Positions 48,786-56,263 of a stretch of 64,000 nucleotides of DNA are shown here, in pieces (the first letter of the stretch is position 1; each line of letters starts with the position of its first letter). This DNA is from Kribbella jejuensis. GTDB taxonomy: Bacteria; Actinomycetota; Actinomycetes; Propionibacteriales; Kribbellaceae. Both the position numbers and the translations under genes were made by a program. A model generated the notes under the pieces. It did not search any database and was not told the origin of the DNA. It saw only the letters and a list, made by a program, of their open reading frames with translations. The DNA lies in contig NZ_VFMM01000004.1 of assembly GCF_006715085.1 (NCBI RefSeq), forward strand, positions 434,001 through 498,000, read 5' to 3'.

Positions 48786-49448
48786 GTGGCCACTGCAACC
48801 GCGCTCCCAGCGTCTCGTGAACACGGTCATGCCGACCGTCCCAGCATGGTCAGTGTCGGCACGATCGTCTGGCTCTCGAGCGAACTGATGTTCTTCGCCG
48901 CCCTGTTCGCGGCGTACTTCACGATCCGGTCGGTGACGACCGCTGCCGCCGCTCCGGGTGCGGAGACGCTCTGGCAGCTGATGACCGAGCATCTCGACGT
49001 CCCGTTCGCCGCGGTGAACACGACGATCCTGGTGCTGTCGTCGTTCACCTGCCAGTTCGGCGTCTTCGCCGCCGAGCACGGCCGGGTCGGCCGCACCGGT
49101 TCGGTGCTGAACCCGCGGGCCTGGGGCATGCGTGAGTGGTTCATCCTCACCTACCTCATGGGCGCGGTGTTCGTCGCCGGCCAGGTGACGGAGTACACCG
49201 GGCTGGTGCAGGAAGGCCTGACGATCTCGTCGAACGCGTACGGATCGGTCTTCTACCTGGCCACCGGGTTCCACGCGCTGCACGTGACCGGCGGCCTCAT
49301 CGCTTTCGTGTTCGTCCTGGCCAGGACGTACATGGCTCGTAAGTTCACCCACGAACAGGCCGTCTCGGCGATCGTCGTGTCCTACTACTGGCACTTCGTC
49401 GACGTGGTCTGGATCGCCCTGTTCGCGACCATCTACCTGCTCAAATGA
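48786..49448 (+). CDS. ctaE: Cytochrome c oxidase subunit III
   Basis: A 220-residue membrane protein with five transmembrane segments. Family features: IVWLSSELMFFAALFAAYF, with the Glu of helix III proteins, GLTISSNAYGSVFYLATGFHALHVTGGL and YYWHFVDVVWIALF. GTG at 48786 gives VATATALPASREHG, the usual actinobacterial N-terminus; the longer frame is not needed. It opens the ctaE-qcrC-qcrA-qcrB operon, overlapping qcrC by four bases. It is part of the aa3 oxidase in the bc-aa3 supercomplex. Confidence 0.95.
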   Translation: MATATALPASREHGHADRPSMVSVGTIVWLSSELMFFAALFAAYFTIRSVTTAAAAPGAETLWQLMTEHLDVPFAAVNTTILVLSSFTCQFGVFAAEHGRVGRTGSVLNPRAWGMREWFILTYLMGAVFVAGQVTEYTGLVQEGLTISSNAYGSVFYLATGFHALHVTGGLIAFVFVLARTYMARKFTHEQAVSAIVVSYYWHFVDVVWIALFATIYLLK

Positions 49449-50311
49449 GTGAGAAGAGAAATCCCTTGTCACCGGCGCGCTTTCTCTCCGCGCGACGACG
49501 GCACCGGTCCGCCGGCCTCGTCGTGCTCCTGTTCGGCCTCCTGGCAGTGGGTTCGGCGTACGCCGCCTTCGCCCCTGACAACGCGGTGGCGGACAACTCG
49601 GCCCAGTCCCAGCAGATCGAGGAGGGCAAGAAGCTCTTCGCGGTCGGCTGCGCCAGCTGCCACGGTCTGAACGCCGAGGGCGGCACGAACGGCGGGGGCA
49701 AGTTCACCGCGCCCTCGCTGATCGGCGTCGGCGCCGCGGCCGTCGACTTCCAGGTCGGCACCGGCCGGATGCCCGCCCAGCAGCCGGGTGCGCAGATCCC
49801 GCGCAAGACGCCGGTCTACTCGCAGGAGGAGATCGAGGCACTGGCCGCGTACGTCGCCTCGCTGGCCCCCGGCCCCGCCGTCCCGGCCGCCGAGTCGTAC
49901 GACGTGAGCAAGGCCACCGACGAGCAGGTCACCCGCGGTGGCGAGCTGTTCCGGACCAACTGCACGGCCTGCCACAACTTCGCCGGCCGCGGTGGTGCGC
50001 TGCCGAACGGCAAGTACGCGCCGTCGCTGATGGGCGTCAGTGAGAAGCACATCTACGAGGCCATGCTGACCGGCCCGCAGCAGATGCCGGTCTTCTCCGA
50101 CCAGGTCATGCAGCCGCAGGACAAGCAGGACATCATCGCCTACCTGAAGGCACTGCAGAACCAGAAGGACCCGGGCGGCTTCGGCCTCGGCCGGCTCGGC
50201 CCGGTCTCGGAGGGTCTGTGGGGCTGGTTCGTCGGAATCGGCCTGCTGATCGCGGTAGCGGTGTGGATCGGCGCCAAGGGCGTCAAGGCCAAGGGAGCGA
50301 AGGCCGAATGA
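49445..50311 (+). CDS. qcrC: Cytochrome bc complex dihaem cytochrome c subunit
   Basis: A 288-residue protein. An N-terminal membrane anchor (SAGLVVLLFGLLAVGSAYAAF) is followed by two c-type haem domains with CASCH (Cys69-His73) and CTACH (Cys173-His177), and a C-terminal anchor (GLWGWFVGIGLLIAVAVWIG). Two haems are the mark of the actinobacterial bc complex, which passes electrons straight to the oxidase without a soluble cytochrome c. The axial Met candidates are in GTGRMPA and QQMPVFSD. ATGA overlap with ctaE and with qcrA. Confidence 0.96.
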   Translation: MSEKRNPLSPARFLSARRRHRSAGLVVLLFGLLAVGSAYAAFAPDNAVADNSAQSQQIEEGKKLFAVGCASCHGLNAEGGTNGGGKFTAPSLIGVGAAAVDFQVGTGRMPAQQPGAQIPRKTPVYSQEEIEALAAYVASLAPGPAVPAAESYDVSKATDEQVTRGGELFRTNCTACHNFAGRGGALPNGKYAPSLMGVSEKHIYEAMLTGPQQMPVFSDQVMQPQDKQDIIAYLKALQNQKDPGGFGLGRLGPVSEGLWGWFVGIGLLIAVAVWIGAKGVKAKGAKAE

Positions 50312-51363
50312 GCGACGACAAGAACCTCCCGGTCAAGGCGGAGGACGAGCACCACGGCACCGCGCTGGACGTCGCGGAGCCGATCCCGGACCCGGGTCTG
50401 GAGCCGCACGAGCCGCGGATCACCGACATCGACCCGAAGGCCGCCGACCGCGTCGAGCGCCAGGTGTCGGCGATGTTCGGCTTCGCGACGCTGCTCGTGC
50501 TGGGCGCCTGCGTGGCCTACTTCGCGATCCCGCGGAACTCGATCCTCGTGTTCGGCCCGCTGTCCGGCAACGCGAACAACATGGTCATCGGCCTGTGCAT
50601 CGGGCTCGCGCTGTTCCTGATCGGGGCCGGCGCGATCCAGTGGGCCAAGAAGCTGATGGTCGACGAGGAGATCGCCGAGGACCGGCACCCGGCGCACTCG
50701 TCGCCGGAGCAGATCGCCGAGATCACCGAGGCGTTCAAGCAGGGCACGGCGGAGTCCGGCTTTGGCCGCCGCAAGATGATCCGGAACTCGCTGATCGGCG
50801 CTCTCGGCGCCCTCGGCCTGCCGGCCATCGTGCTGCTGCGCGACCTCGGCCCGCTGCCCGGCCGGAGCCTCTACAACACGATCTGGGCGCAGGGCATCCG
50901 GGTCGTCAACGACATCACGAACCGCCCGATCAAGCCGTCCGACCTGGTCGTCGGGCAGCTGGTCAACGGGGCGCCCGCCAACCTGGCCCCGATGCAGGAG
51001 TCGGACCCGGTCGGGTACCAGAACGCCCGGGCGAAGGCCGCGGTGATCATGGTCCGGATCAAGCCCAGCGAGATCCGCACCAAGCCCGGCCGGGAGAACT
51101 GGGGCATCGACGGGATCCTCTGCTACTCCAAGATCTGCACCCACGTCGGGTGCCCGATCTCGCTGTACGAGCAGACCACGCACCACGTGCTCTGCCCGTG
51201 CCACCAGTCGACCTTCGACCTGTCCGACGGCGCCAAGGTCGTCTTCGGCCCTGCTGCCCGGCCGCTTCCTCAGCTACCGTTGGCACTGGACAGCGAGGGC
51301 TACCTGGTTGCGCAGAGCGGCTTCACCGAGCCGGTCGGCCCGAGCTTCTTCGAACGAGGGTGA
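50308..51363 (+). CDS. qcrA: Cytochrome bc complex Rieske iron-sulfur subunit
   Basis: A 351-residue protein. It has three membrane segments (FGFATLLVLGACVAYFAI, NMVIGLCIGLALFLIGAGAI and one near LIGALGALGLPAIVLL) before the Rieske head, a feature of actinobacterial QcrA. The cluster motifs are CTHVGC (ligands Cys277, His279) and CPCH (Cys296, His299), with Cys282 and Cys298 for the disulfide. It transfers electrons from menaquinol to QcrC. ATG at 50308 lies in an ATGA overlap; the longer frame is rejected. Confidence 0.96.
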   Translation: MSDDKNLPVKAEDEHHGTALDVAEPIPDPGLEPHEPRITDIDPKAADRVERQVSAMFGFATLLVLGACVAYFAIPRNSILVFGPLSGNANNMVIGLCIGLALFLIGAGAIQWAKKLMVDEEIAEDRHPAHSSPEQIAEITEAFKQGTAESGFGRRKMIRNSLIGALGALGLPAIVLLRDLGPLPGRSLYNTIWAQGIRVVNDITNRPIKPSDLVVGQLVNGAPANLAPMQESDPVGYQNARAKAAVIMVRIKPSEIRTKPGRENWGIDGILCYSKICTHVGCPISLYEQTTHHVLCPCHQSTFDLSDGAKVVFGPAARPLPQLPLALDSEGYLVAQSGFTEPVGPSFFERG

Positions 51364-51368
51364 CAACA

Positions 51369-53030
51369 GTGTCAACAAGCACAGAGTTTCCCGGACCGGT
51401 CAAGTGGATCGACGACCGCCTCGGCATCGCGAAGATCGGGAAGAAGAACCTGCGGAAGGTCTTCCCGGACCACTGGTCGTTCATGCTCGGCGAGATCGCG
51501 CTGTACAGCTTCATCATCCTGATCCTGACCGGCACCTTCCTGACGTTCTGGTTCAAGCCCTCGATGGCCGAGGTCACCTACCAGGGCTCGTACAGCCTGC
51601 TCAAGGGCGTGCACATGTCGGAGGCCTACGCCTCCACGCTGAACCTCAGCTTCGACATCCGCGGCGGTCTGCTGATCCGGCAGATCCACCACTGGGCGGC
51701 CGTGCTGTTCATCGCCGCGATGATGGTGCACCTGCTCCGGATGTTCTTCACCGGCGCGTTCCGCAAGCCGCGTGAGCTGAACTGGCTGATCGGCTTCGGG
51801 ATGCTGTTCCTGGGCATCATCGAGGGCTTCATCGGCTACGGTCTGCCCGACGACCTGCTGTCCGGCACCGGTCTGCGGATCACCAACGGCATGATCCAGG
51901 CCTCGCCGGTGATCGGCACGTACCTGAACTTCTTCATCTTCGGCGGTGAGTTCCCCGGCGGCGACTTCGTCTCCCGGTTCTTCATCGTGCACGTGCTGCT
52001 GATCCCGGGCATCATCCTGGCGCTCGTCACGGTGCACCTGTTCCTGGTCGTGTACCACAAGCACACGCAGTACGCCGGTCCCGGCCGGACGCAGAAGAAC
52101 GTGGTCGGCTACCCGCTGTTCCCGGTGTACACGGCCAAGGCCGGCGGCTTCTTCTTCGTGGTGTTCGGCATCACCGCGCTGATGGGTGCACTGATGCAGA
52201 TCAACCCCGTCTGGTTGTACGGGCCGTACGACCCGGCCGCGGTGACCGCGGGCTCGCAGCCGGACTGGTACATGGGCTGGCTGGAAGGCTCGGTCCGTAT
52301 CTTCCCCGGATTCGAGTCGCACTTCTGGGGCATCACGCTGAGCTGGAACCTGATCATCCCGGCGCTGATCGTGCCACCGGCGTTCGTCACGCTGGTCGCG
52401 CTGTATCCGTTCATCGAGGGCTGGATCACCGGTGACAAGCGTGAGCACCACCTGCTCGACCGGCCGCGGGACGTACCGACCAGGACCGGTATCGGCGTCG
52501 CATTCATCACCTTCTACGCACTGCTGTGGATCGGTGGTGGTAACGACCTGATCGCCACCCACTTCGGCATCTCGCTCAACCACGTGACCTGGTTCCTCCG
52601 GTTCGCGGTGATCCTCGGCCCGATCCTCGGGTTCTGGGTGGCCCGCCGCTGGGCGATCTCGCTGCAGCGCGCGGATCAGGAGCGGCTGCTGCACGGCCTG
52701 GAGACCGGCGTCATCGTCCGCTCCCCCGAGGGCAGGTACACCGAGAAGCACCAGCCGATCTCGACGTACGAGGCCTACTCGCTCACCGCGCGGGACCGCG
52801 TCCTGCCGCACGAGATCGGCCCGGAGACCGACGACAACGGCGTCCGCGCCCCACGCCGGGCCCTCAACAAGGCCCGCGCCGCACTGTCCCGGTTCTACTA
52901 CGCCGACGCGGTGCAGAAGCCGACCGCCCAGGAGATCGAAGAGGCGCACGAGCACGCTCACGACGCCGACGAGATCCACGAGCTGTCGGAGACGGAGACC
53001 TACCGAGAGGTCACCAGCGACCACTCCTGA
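51369..53030 (+). CDS. qcrB: Cytochrome bc complex cytochrome b subunit
   Basis: A 553-residue membrane protein with about nine transmembrane segments. Haem b ligands lie in RQIHHWAAVLF (His107/108), MVHLLRMFFTGAFRKPREL (His121) and the second pair in FIVHVLLIPG and VHLFLVVYHKH. The quinol-site PDWY-type motif reads QPDWYMGWLEG. The C-terminal 130 residues are a hydrophilic extension common in actinomycetes. GTG at 51369 has GAGGG eight bases upstream; the frame stretches far upstream as a shadow over qcrA. QcrB is the target of several anti-mycobacterial drugs. Ends at a strong terminator. Confidence 0.95.
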   Translation: MSTSTEFPGPVKWIDDRLGIAKIGKKNLRKVFPDHWSFMLGEIALYSFIILILTGTFLTFWFKPSMAEVTYQGSYSLLKGVHMSEAYASTLNLSFDIRGGLLIRQIHHWAAVLFIAAMMVHLLRMFFTGAFRKPRELNWLIGFGMLFLGIIEGFIGYGLPDDLLSGTGLRITNGMIQASPVIGTYLNFFIFGGEFPGGDFVSRFFIVHVLLIPGIILALVTVHLFLVVYHKHTQYAGPGRTQKNVVGYPLFPVYTAKAGGFFFVVFGITALMGALMQINPVWLYGPYDPAAVTAGSQPDWYMGWLEGSVRIFPGFESHFWGITLSWNLIIPALIVPPAFVTLVALYPFIEGWITGDKREHHLLDRPRDVPTRTGIGVAFITFYALLWIGGGNDLIATHFGISLNHVTWFLRFAVILGPILGFWVARRWAISLQRADQERLLHGLETGVIVRSPEGRYTEKHQPISTYEAYSLTARDRVLPHEIGPETDDNGVRAPRRALNKARAALSRFYYADAVQKPTAQEIEEAHEHAHDADEIHELSETETYREVTSDHS

Positions 53031-53042
53031 CGTCTGACGACG

Positions 53043-53072
53043 AAAAGGCCCTGGCACTTGCCGGGGCCTTTT
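53043..53072. terminator. Bidirectional terminator after qcrB
   Basis: AAAAGGCCC and GGGCCTTTT arms with an inner GGC/GCC stem and ACTT loop; T and A tracts serve both strands. It ends the qcr operon and the convergent marR gene. Confidence 0.92.
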
Positions 53073-53076
53073 CGTT

Positions 53077-53541
53077 TTATGCCAAGGCGTCGGAGACGGT
53101 GCTGAGGTAGTCCTTGATCAGGAGCTGCTGGTTGGTGTCCAGGCTCTGAGTGGTGGCGATCAGGCGGTCCAGCAGCGGGCCGAAGAACTGCCAGCCGAGA
53201 GCTACCGCACTGTCCGAGACCTGCAGGTGGATGCTGCGGCCGTCCGAACGGCTTCTGAGGCGTTCCAAGTGCCCGGCGGCCTCCAGGCGGTGGATGACCG
53301 CCGTCGTGGCCTGAGAGGTCATTCCCAGCTGCTGGGCGAGCCAGCTGGGCGTTGCCTCGGCTCTGGCGCGTTCGGCGTCCAGCAGGCACACCAGAGCCCG
53401 TACGTCGGTGCCGTGCAGGCCCGTCGTACGGGCGAACTCCCCGATCGCCAGCTCCAGCTTGAGCGCGACGTCGCGGAGCCGGTGCACCAGCTCCAACGCG
53501 GCGGCCCGCTCGGGGTCGGCCGGCATCACTGCTTCACGCAT
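53077..53541 (-). CDS. MarR family transcriptional regulator
   Basis: A 154-residue regulator. Winged helix: TPSWLAQQLGMTSQATTAVI followed by HRLEAAGHLERLRSRSDGRSIHLQVSDS, where the wing carries the conserved Asp-Gly-Arg. ATG at 53541 follows TAAATT by six bases (leaderless); ATG at 53526 is an alternative. It is divergent from an alpha/beta hydrolase with a perfect palindrome between the two -10 boxes, so it should repress both genes. Confidence 0.92.
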   Translation of the reverse strand: MREAVMPADPERAAALELVHRLRDVALKLELAIGEFARTTGLHGTDVRALVCLLDAERARAEATPSWLAQQLGMTSQATTAVIHRLEAAGHLERLRSRSDGRSIHLQVSDSAVALGWQFFGPLLDRLIATTQSLDTNQQLLIKDYLSTVSDALA

Positions 53542-53547
53542 ACCGCC

Positions 53548-53553
53548 AATTTA
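53548..53553 (-). promoter_or_regulatory. -10 for leaderless marR-family gene
   Basis: TAAATT on the minus strand, six bases before ATG 53541. Confidence 0.55.
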
Positions 53554-53554
53554 C

Positions 53555-53567
53555 CTCACTGAGTGAG
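53555..53567. promoter_or_regulatory. Perfect palindrome, probable MarR operator
   Basis: CTCACTGAGTGAG lies between the two divergent -10 elements, one base from each, so one bound dimer would block both promoters. Confidence 0.75.
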
Positions 53568-53568
53568 C

Positions 53569-53574
53569 TATCCT
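53569..53574 (+). promoter_or_regulatory. -10 for leaderless hydrolase gene
   Basis: TATCCT, seven bases before ATG 53582. Confidence 0.5.
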
Positions 53575-53581
53575 CGGCAGC

Positions 53582-54403
53582 ATGAGTTTCCAGGACACGT
53601 ACGACGCTCTGCTCGGCCGCTGGAACGTCCCGGTCGAGCAGCTCCAGCTGACCGACGAGTTCGGCACGACGCACGTCAACGCGTGCGGTCCGGCGGACGG
53701 CCCGCCCGTCGTACTGCTTCCGGGGCACGGCGCGACCTCGCCCGTGTGGTTCACAGTCGCACCTGAGCTTGCGAAGGACCATCGGGTCTACGCCGTCGAC
53801 CTGATCGTCGATGCGGGCCGCAGTACTAACACCGGCCGGACGCCCAAGACGCCCGGCGATCTGCACAGCTGGCTGACGAACGTGCTGGACGGGCTCGGGA
53901 TCGCCCGAACCGCGTTGTGCGGTCACTCGTACGGCTCGTGGCTCGCGCTCACGTACGCGATCGCTCAGCCGGACCGCGTCGACCGCCTTGCGCTGATCGA
54001 TCCGACCGACTGCTACCTCGGCCTGCGCATCCCGTACGTCCTCCGGGCGCTGCCGTCGCTCCTGCGCCCGTCACGCGCCCGCACCCGCTCGTTGCTGCGC
54101 TGGGAGACCCAGGGCCTCCCGCTGGACCCTCAGGTCCTCGAACTGGCCGGACTGGCCGCGGAACAGCCCTCGACCCCGTTCGTCCGCCCCAAGCGGCCGA
54201 CCGACGACCAGCTGGGCAGCGTCGCTCCCCTGGTCTTCGTCGCCACCCGAAGCAAGAGCCACAACGCCACCCGGCTGATCCAGCGCATCGCCGCACTCAG
54301 CCCGGGCGCGATCGTCGTACCACTCGAGACGGCAACGCACCACTCGTTGCCGTCCTTGCACGCCGACGAAGTCGTAGCCGAGCTGCAGAAGTATTTCGAC
54401 TGA
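53582..54403 (+). CDS. Alpha/beta hydrolase
   Basis: A 273-residue cytoplasmic hydrolase. Oxyanion-hole segment LLPGHGATSPVWF, nucleophile Ser116 in CGHSYGSW, and a catalytic His in THHSLPSLHADEV near residue 254. The acid residue normally seen after strand 6 (as in GxxD) is not obvious: the segment reads VFVATRSKSHNATR, so the acid may come from after strand 7 or be missing. Leaderless ATG. Likely an esterase or hydrolase acting on a compound sensed by the divergent MarR protein. Confidence 0.88.
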   Translation: MSFQDTYDALLGRWNVPVEQLQLTDEFGTTHVNACGPADGPPVVLLPGHGATSPVWFTVAPELAKDHRVYAVDLIVDAGRSTNTGRTPKTPGDLHSWLTNVLDGLGIARTALCGHSYGSWLALTYAIAQPDRVDRLALIDPTDCYLGLRIPYVLRALPSLLRPSRARTRSLLRWETQGLPLDPQVLELAGLAAEQPSTPFVRPKRPTDDQLGSVAPLVFVATRSKSHNATRLIQRIAALSPGAIVVPLETATHHSLPSLHADEVVAELQKYFD

Positions 54404-54414
54404 AGGAGCTGGGA

Positions 54415-55668
54415 TCAGGACAGGGCGGAGCCGGCCTTGTAGGCGGCCCAGGTGGTGTTCCAGTCGGTCCAGCCGTTGCCGGGCTCCATCGTGCGGTTGG
54501 TGCCGGTGACGATGACCGGGTCGCCGATCAGGGTCTGACCGAAGTACCACTGGGCGTCCTTGAGGCTCATGCCGACGCAGCCGTGGCTGACGTTGACGCT
54601 GCCCTGGCTGCCGACCGACCACGGGGCGCCGTGCAGGAACTCACCGGAGCTCGTGACGCGCTGCGCCCACTTCACGTCCGGGATGTTGTAGTAGTTCGGG
54701 TCGCCGGGCTTGATGCCGACGGTGGCCGCGTCCATCCGCTTGGTCGTGTACTTCTCCATGATCACCTTGACGCCGCTGCGCGTGGTGAACCCGTCCTTGC
54801 CGGCGGTGATCGGGATCGTCCGAGCCAGCTTGCCGTTGATCGTGACGGTCATCACGTGCTTCTTCACGTCGACGTGGCTGACCACGGACTTGCCGATCGT
54901 GAAGCTGATCGTCCGGCTGGCGGTGCCCCAGGTGTTGTTCCCGGCGTTCACGCCCTGGGTGTCGACGTTCACCGTCACCTTGGTGCCGGTCGGCCAGTAG
55001 TTCTTCGGGCGGTAGTTGACCTGCTTGCTGCTCACCCAGTGCCAGGTGCCGTCGACCGGGACCGAGGTCTTCACCGACAGGCGCTTCTCGACCGCGGCGC
55101 GGTCCTTGACCGGGTTGTTCCAGTAGATCTGGACCGGGTACGCGACGCCGACGGTGTCGTTGTTCAGCGGGGCGATCGAGGCCTTCAGGCTGCGCGAGGC
55201 CTTCAGCGTCTTGAAGCTCGAGCTCACCGGCACGGTGGCGCCGTCGGTGCCCTCGGCCGAACCGCTCAGCGTGTACGTCGCGCCGGGCTTCAGCAGGTCG
55301 GACGAGGTCCACTGGGTCTTGTCGCCGTTGAACGTGCCGTCGACCGTGTCGCCGTCGTCGTCCTTCAGCGTGATGGTGGTGAGCTTGCCGCCCGTGCTGG
55401 TCACCGTGACCGGCTTGTCCGGCTGCACGGAGGTGGCGCCCTTCGCGGGCACGACGGCGATGCTGGCGGCCTGGTTGCTGCCCGACGGGGTGGTCGAGTC
55501 ACCGGGCGTGGTCGACGCGCCCGGCGTACCGCTCTGCGACGTGGAGGCGCTCGGCGTCGACTGACCGCCGTTGCTGTTCCCGTTCGTGTCGCTGCACGCC
55601 GTGCCGGCCAGCAGCAGGACACAGATGCCCGCCACGGCAAGGCCGTGCTTCCTCACACCGCTCACCAT
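54415..55668 (-). CDS. L,D-transpeptidase lipoprotein (YkuD, with Ig-like domains)
   Basis: A 417-residue exported protein. Lipobox LAGTAC (Cys25), then a Ser/Thr/Gly-rich linker, Ig-like domains (about 65-280) including the bacterial Ig-like segment before the catalytic core, and a YkuD domain with SHGCVGMS (His362, Cys364). It should form 3-3 crosslinks in peptidoglycan and accept carbapenems as inhibitors; LdtMt2-type enzymes have this layout. ATG at 55668 or GTG at 55665. It faces the hydrolase gene tail to tail. The 148 bases upstream (55669-55816) contain no gene that I can recognise. Confidence 0.93.
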   Translation of the reverse strand: MVSGVRKHGLAVAGICVLLLAGTACSDTNGNSNGGQSTPSASTSQSGTPGASTTPGDSTTPSGSNQAASIAVVPAKGATSVQPDKPVTVTSTGGKLTTITLKDDDGDTVDGTFNGDKTQWTSSDLLKPGATYTLSGSAEGTDGATVPVSSSFKTLKASRSLKASIAPLNNDTVGVAYPVQIYWNNPVKDRAAVEKRLSVKTSVPVDGTWHWVSSKQVNYRPKNYWPTGTKVTVNVDTQGVNAGNNTWGTASRTISFTIGKSVVSHVDVKKHVMTVTINGKLARTIPITAGKDGFTTRSGVKVIMEKYTTKRMDAATVGIKPGDPNYYNIPDVKWAQRVTSSGEFLHGAPWSVGSQGSVNVSHGCVGMSLKDAQWYFGQTLIGDPVIVTGTNRTMEPGNGWTDWNTTWAAYKAGSALS

Positions 55669-55816
55669 TCCCCAGCTCTCCCCTGTTTAGTCAGACCGCG
55701 GTAAGGGTAACCTGCCGCAGCGACATTTCCGTGCATCGCCCACACCTCACGAGTGCTTACGAGTGGTACGTACCACAACAACCCTCTGTACCCGTTCGCA
55801 CTACACAAGACGCACG

Positions 55817-55853
55817 AAAACGCCGTCCGGTTCGTTCCGCGGACGGCGTTTTT
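55817..55853. terminator. Terminator of the ctaC-ctaD-ctaF operon
   Basis: AAAACGCCGTCCG and CGGACGGCGTTTT arms with a 10-base loop, 15 bases after the ctaF stop. T tracts occur on both strands. Confidence 0.92.
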
Positions 55854-55867
55854 CGTACGAGTCTCAA

Positions 55868-56263
55868 CTAGTGAGCGTGGTCACCACGGTAGTACTCGAA
55901 GATGAATCCGCTCAGCGTGATGATGCCGGTCCCGACACCGGCGATGAACAGCCACCAGCCGAACACGATGCCGAGGACAACGACCGCCAGCGTCATCGCG
56001 CACCACAGCGGCCACCAGGAGTACGGCGGGAAGAAGCCGAGCTCGCCGGCTCCTTCCACGATCTCCGCTTCCTTGCGGTCCTCCGGCCGGGCGTCCATCC
56101 GGCGCGCGGTGACGCTCAGGTAGAACGCCACCAGCAGCGACAGGAAGAACGTCATCACCAGTGCGGTCGTACCGGTGGGGTCGTCCGACATCAGCCAGTA
56201 GATCGGCGTGACGACGATCAGGAACACACTCAGGATCCCGAAGACCCAGGCTTCGACCTTCAC
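55868..56263 (-). CDS. ctaF: Cytochrome c oxidase subunit IV, actinobacterial type
   Basis: A 131-residue membrane protein with four hydrophobic segments in two pairs: WVFGILSVFLIVVTPIYWL, ALVMTFFLSLLVAFYLSV, AMTLAVVVLGIVFGWWLFI and TGIITLSGFIFEYY. FFPPYSWWPLW before the third is characteristic. It has no enteric equivalent and is a structural subunit of the aa3 oxidase. GTG start overlaps the stop of ctaD (GTGA). Confidence 0.92.
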   Translation of the reverse strand: MKVEAWVFGILSVFLIVVTPIYWLMSDDPTGTTALVMTFFLSLLVAFYLSVTARRMDARPEDRKEAEIVEGAGELGFFPPYSWWPLWCAMTLAVVVLGIVFGWWLFIAGVGTGIITLSGFIFEYYRGDHAH

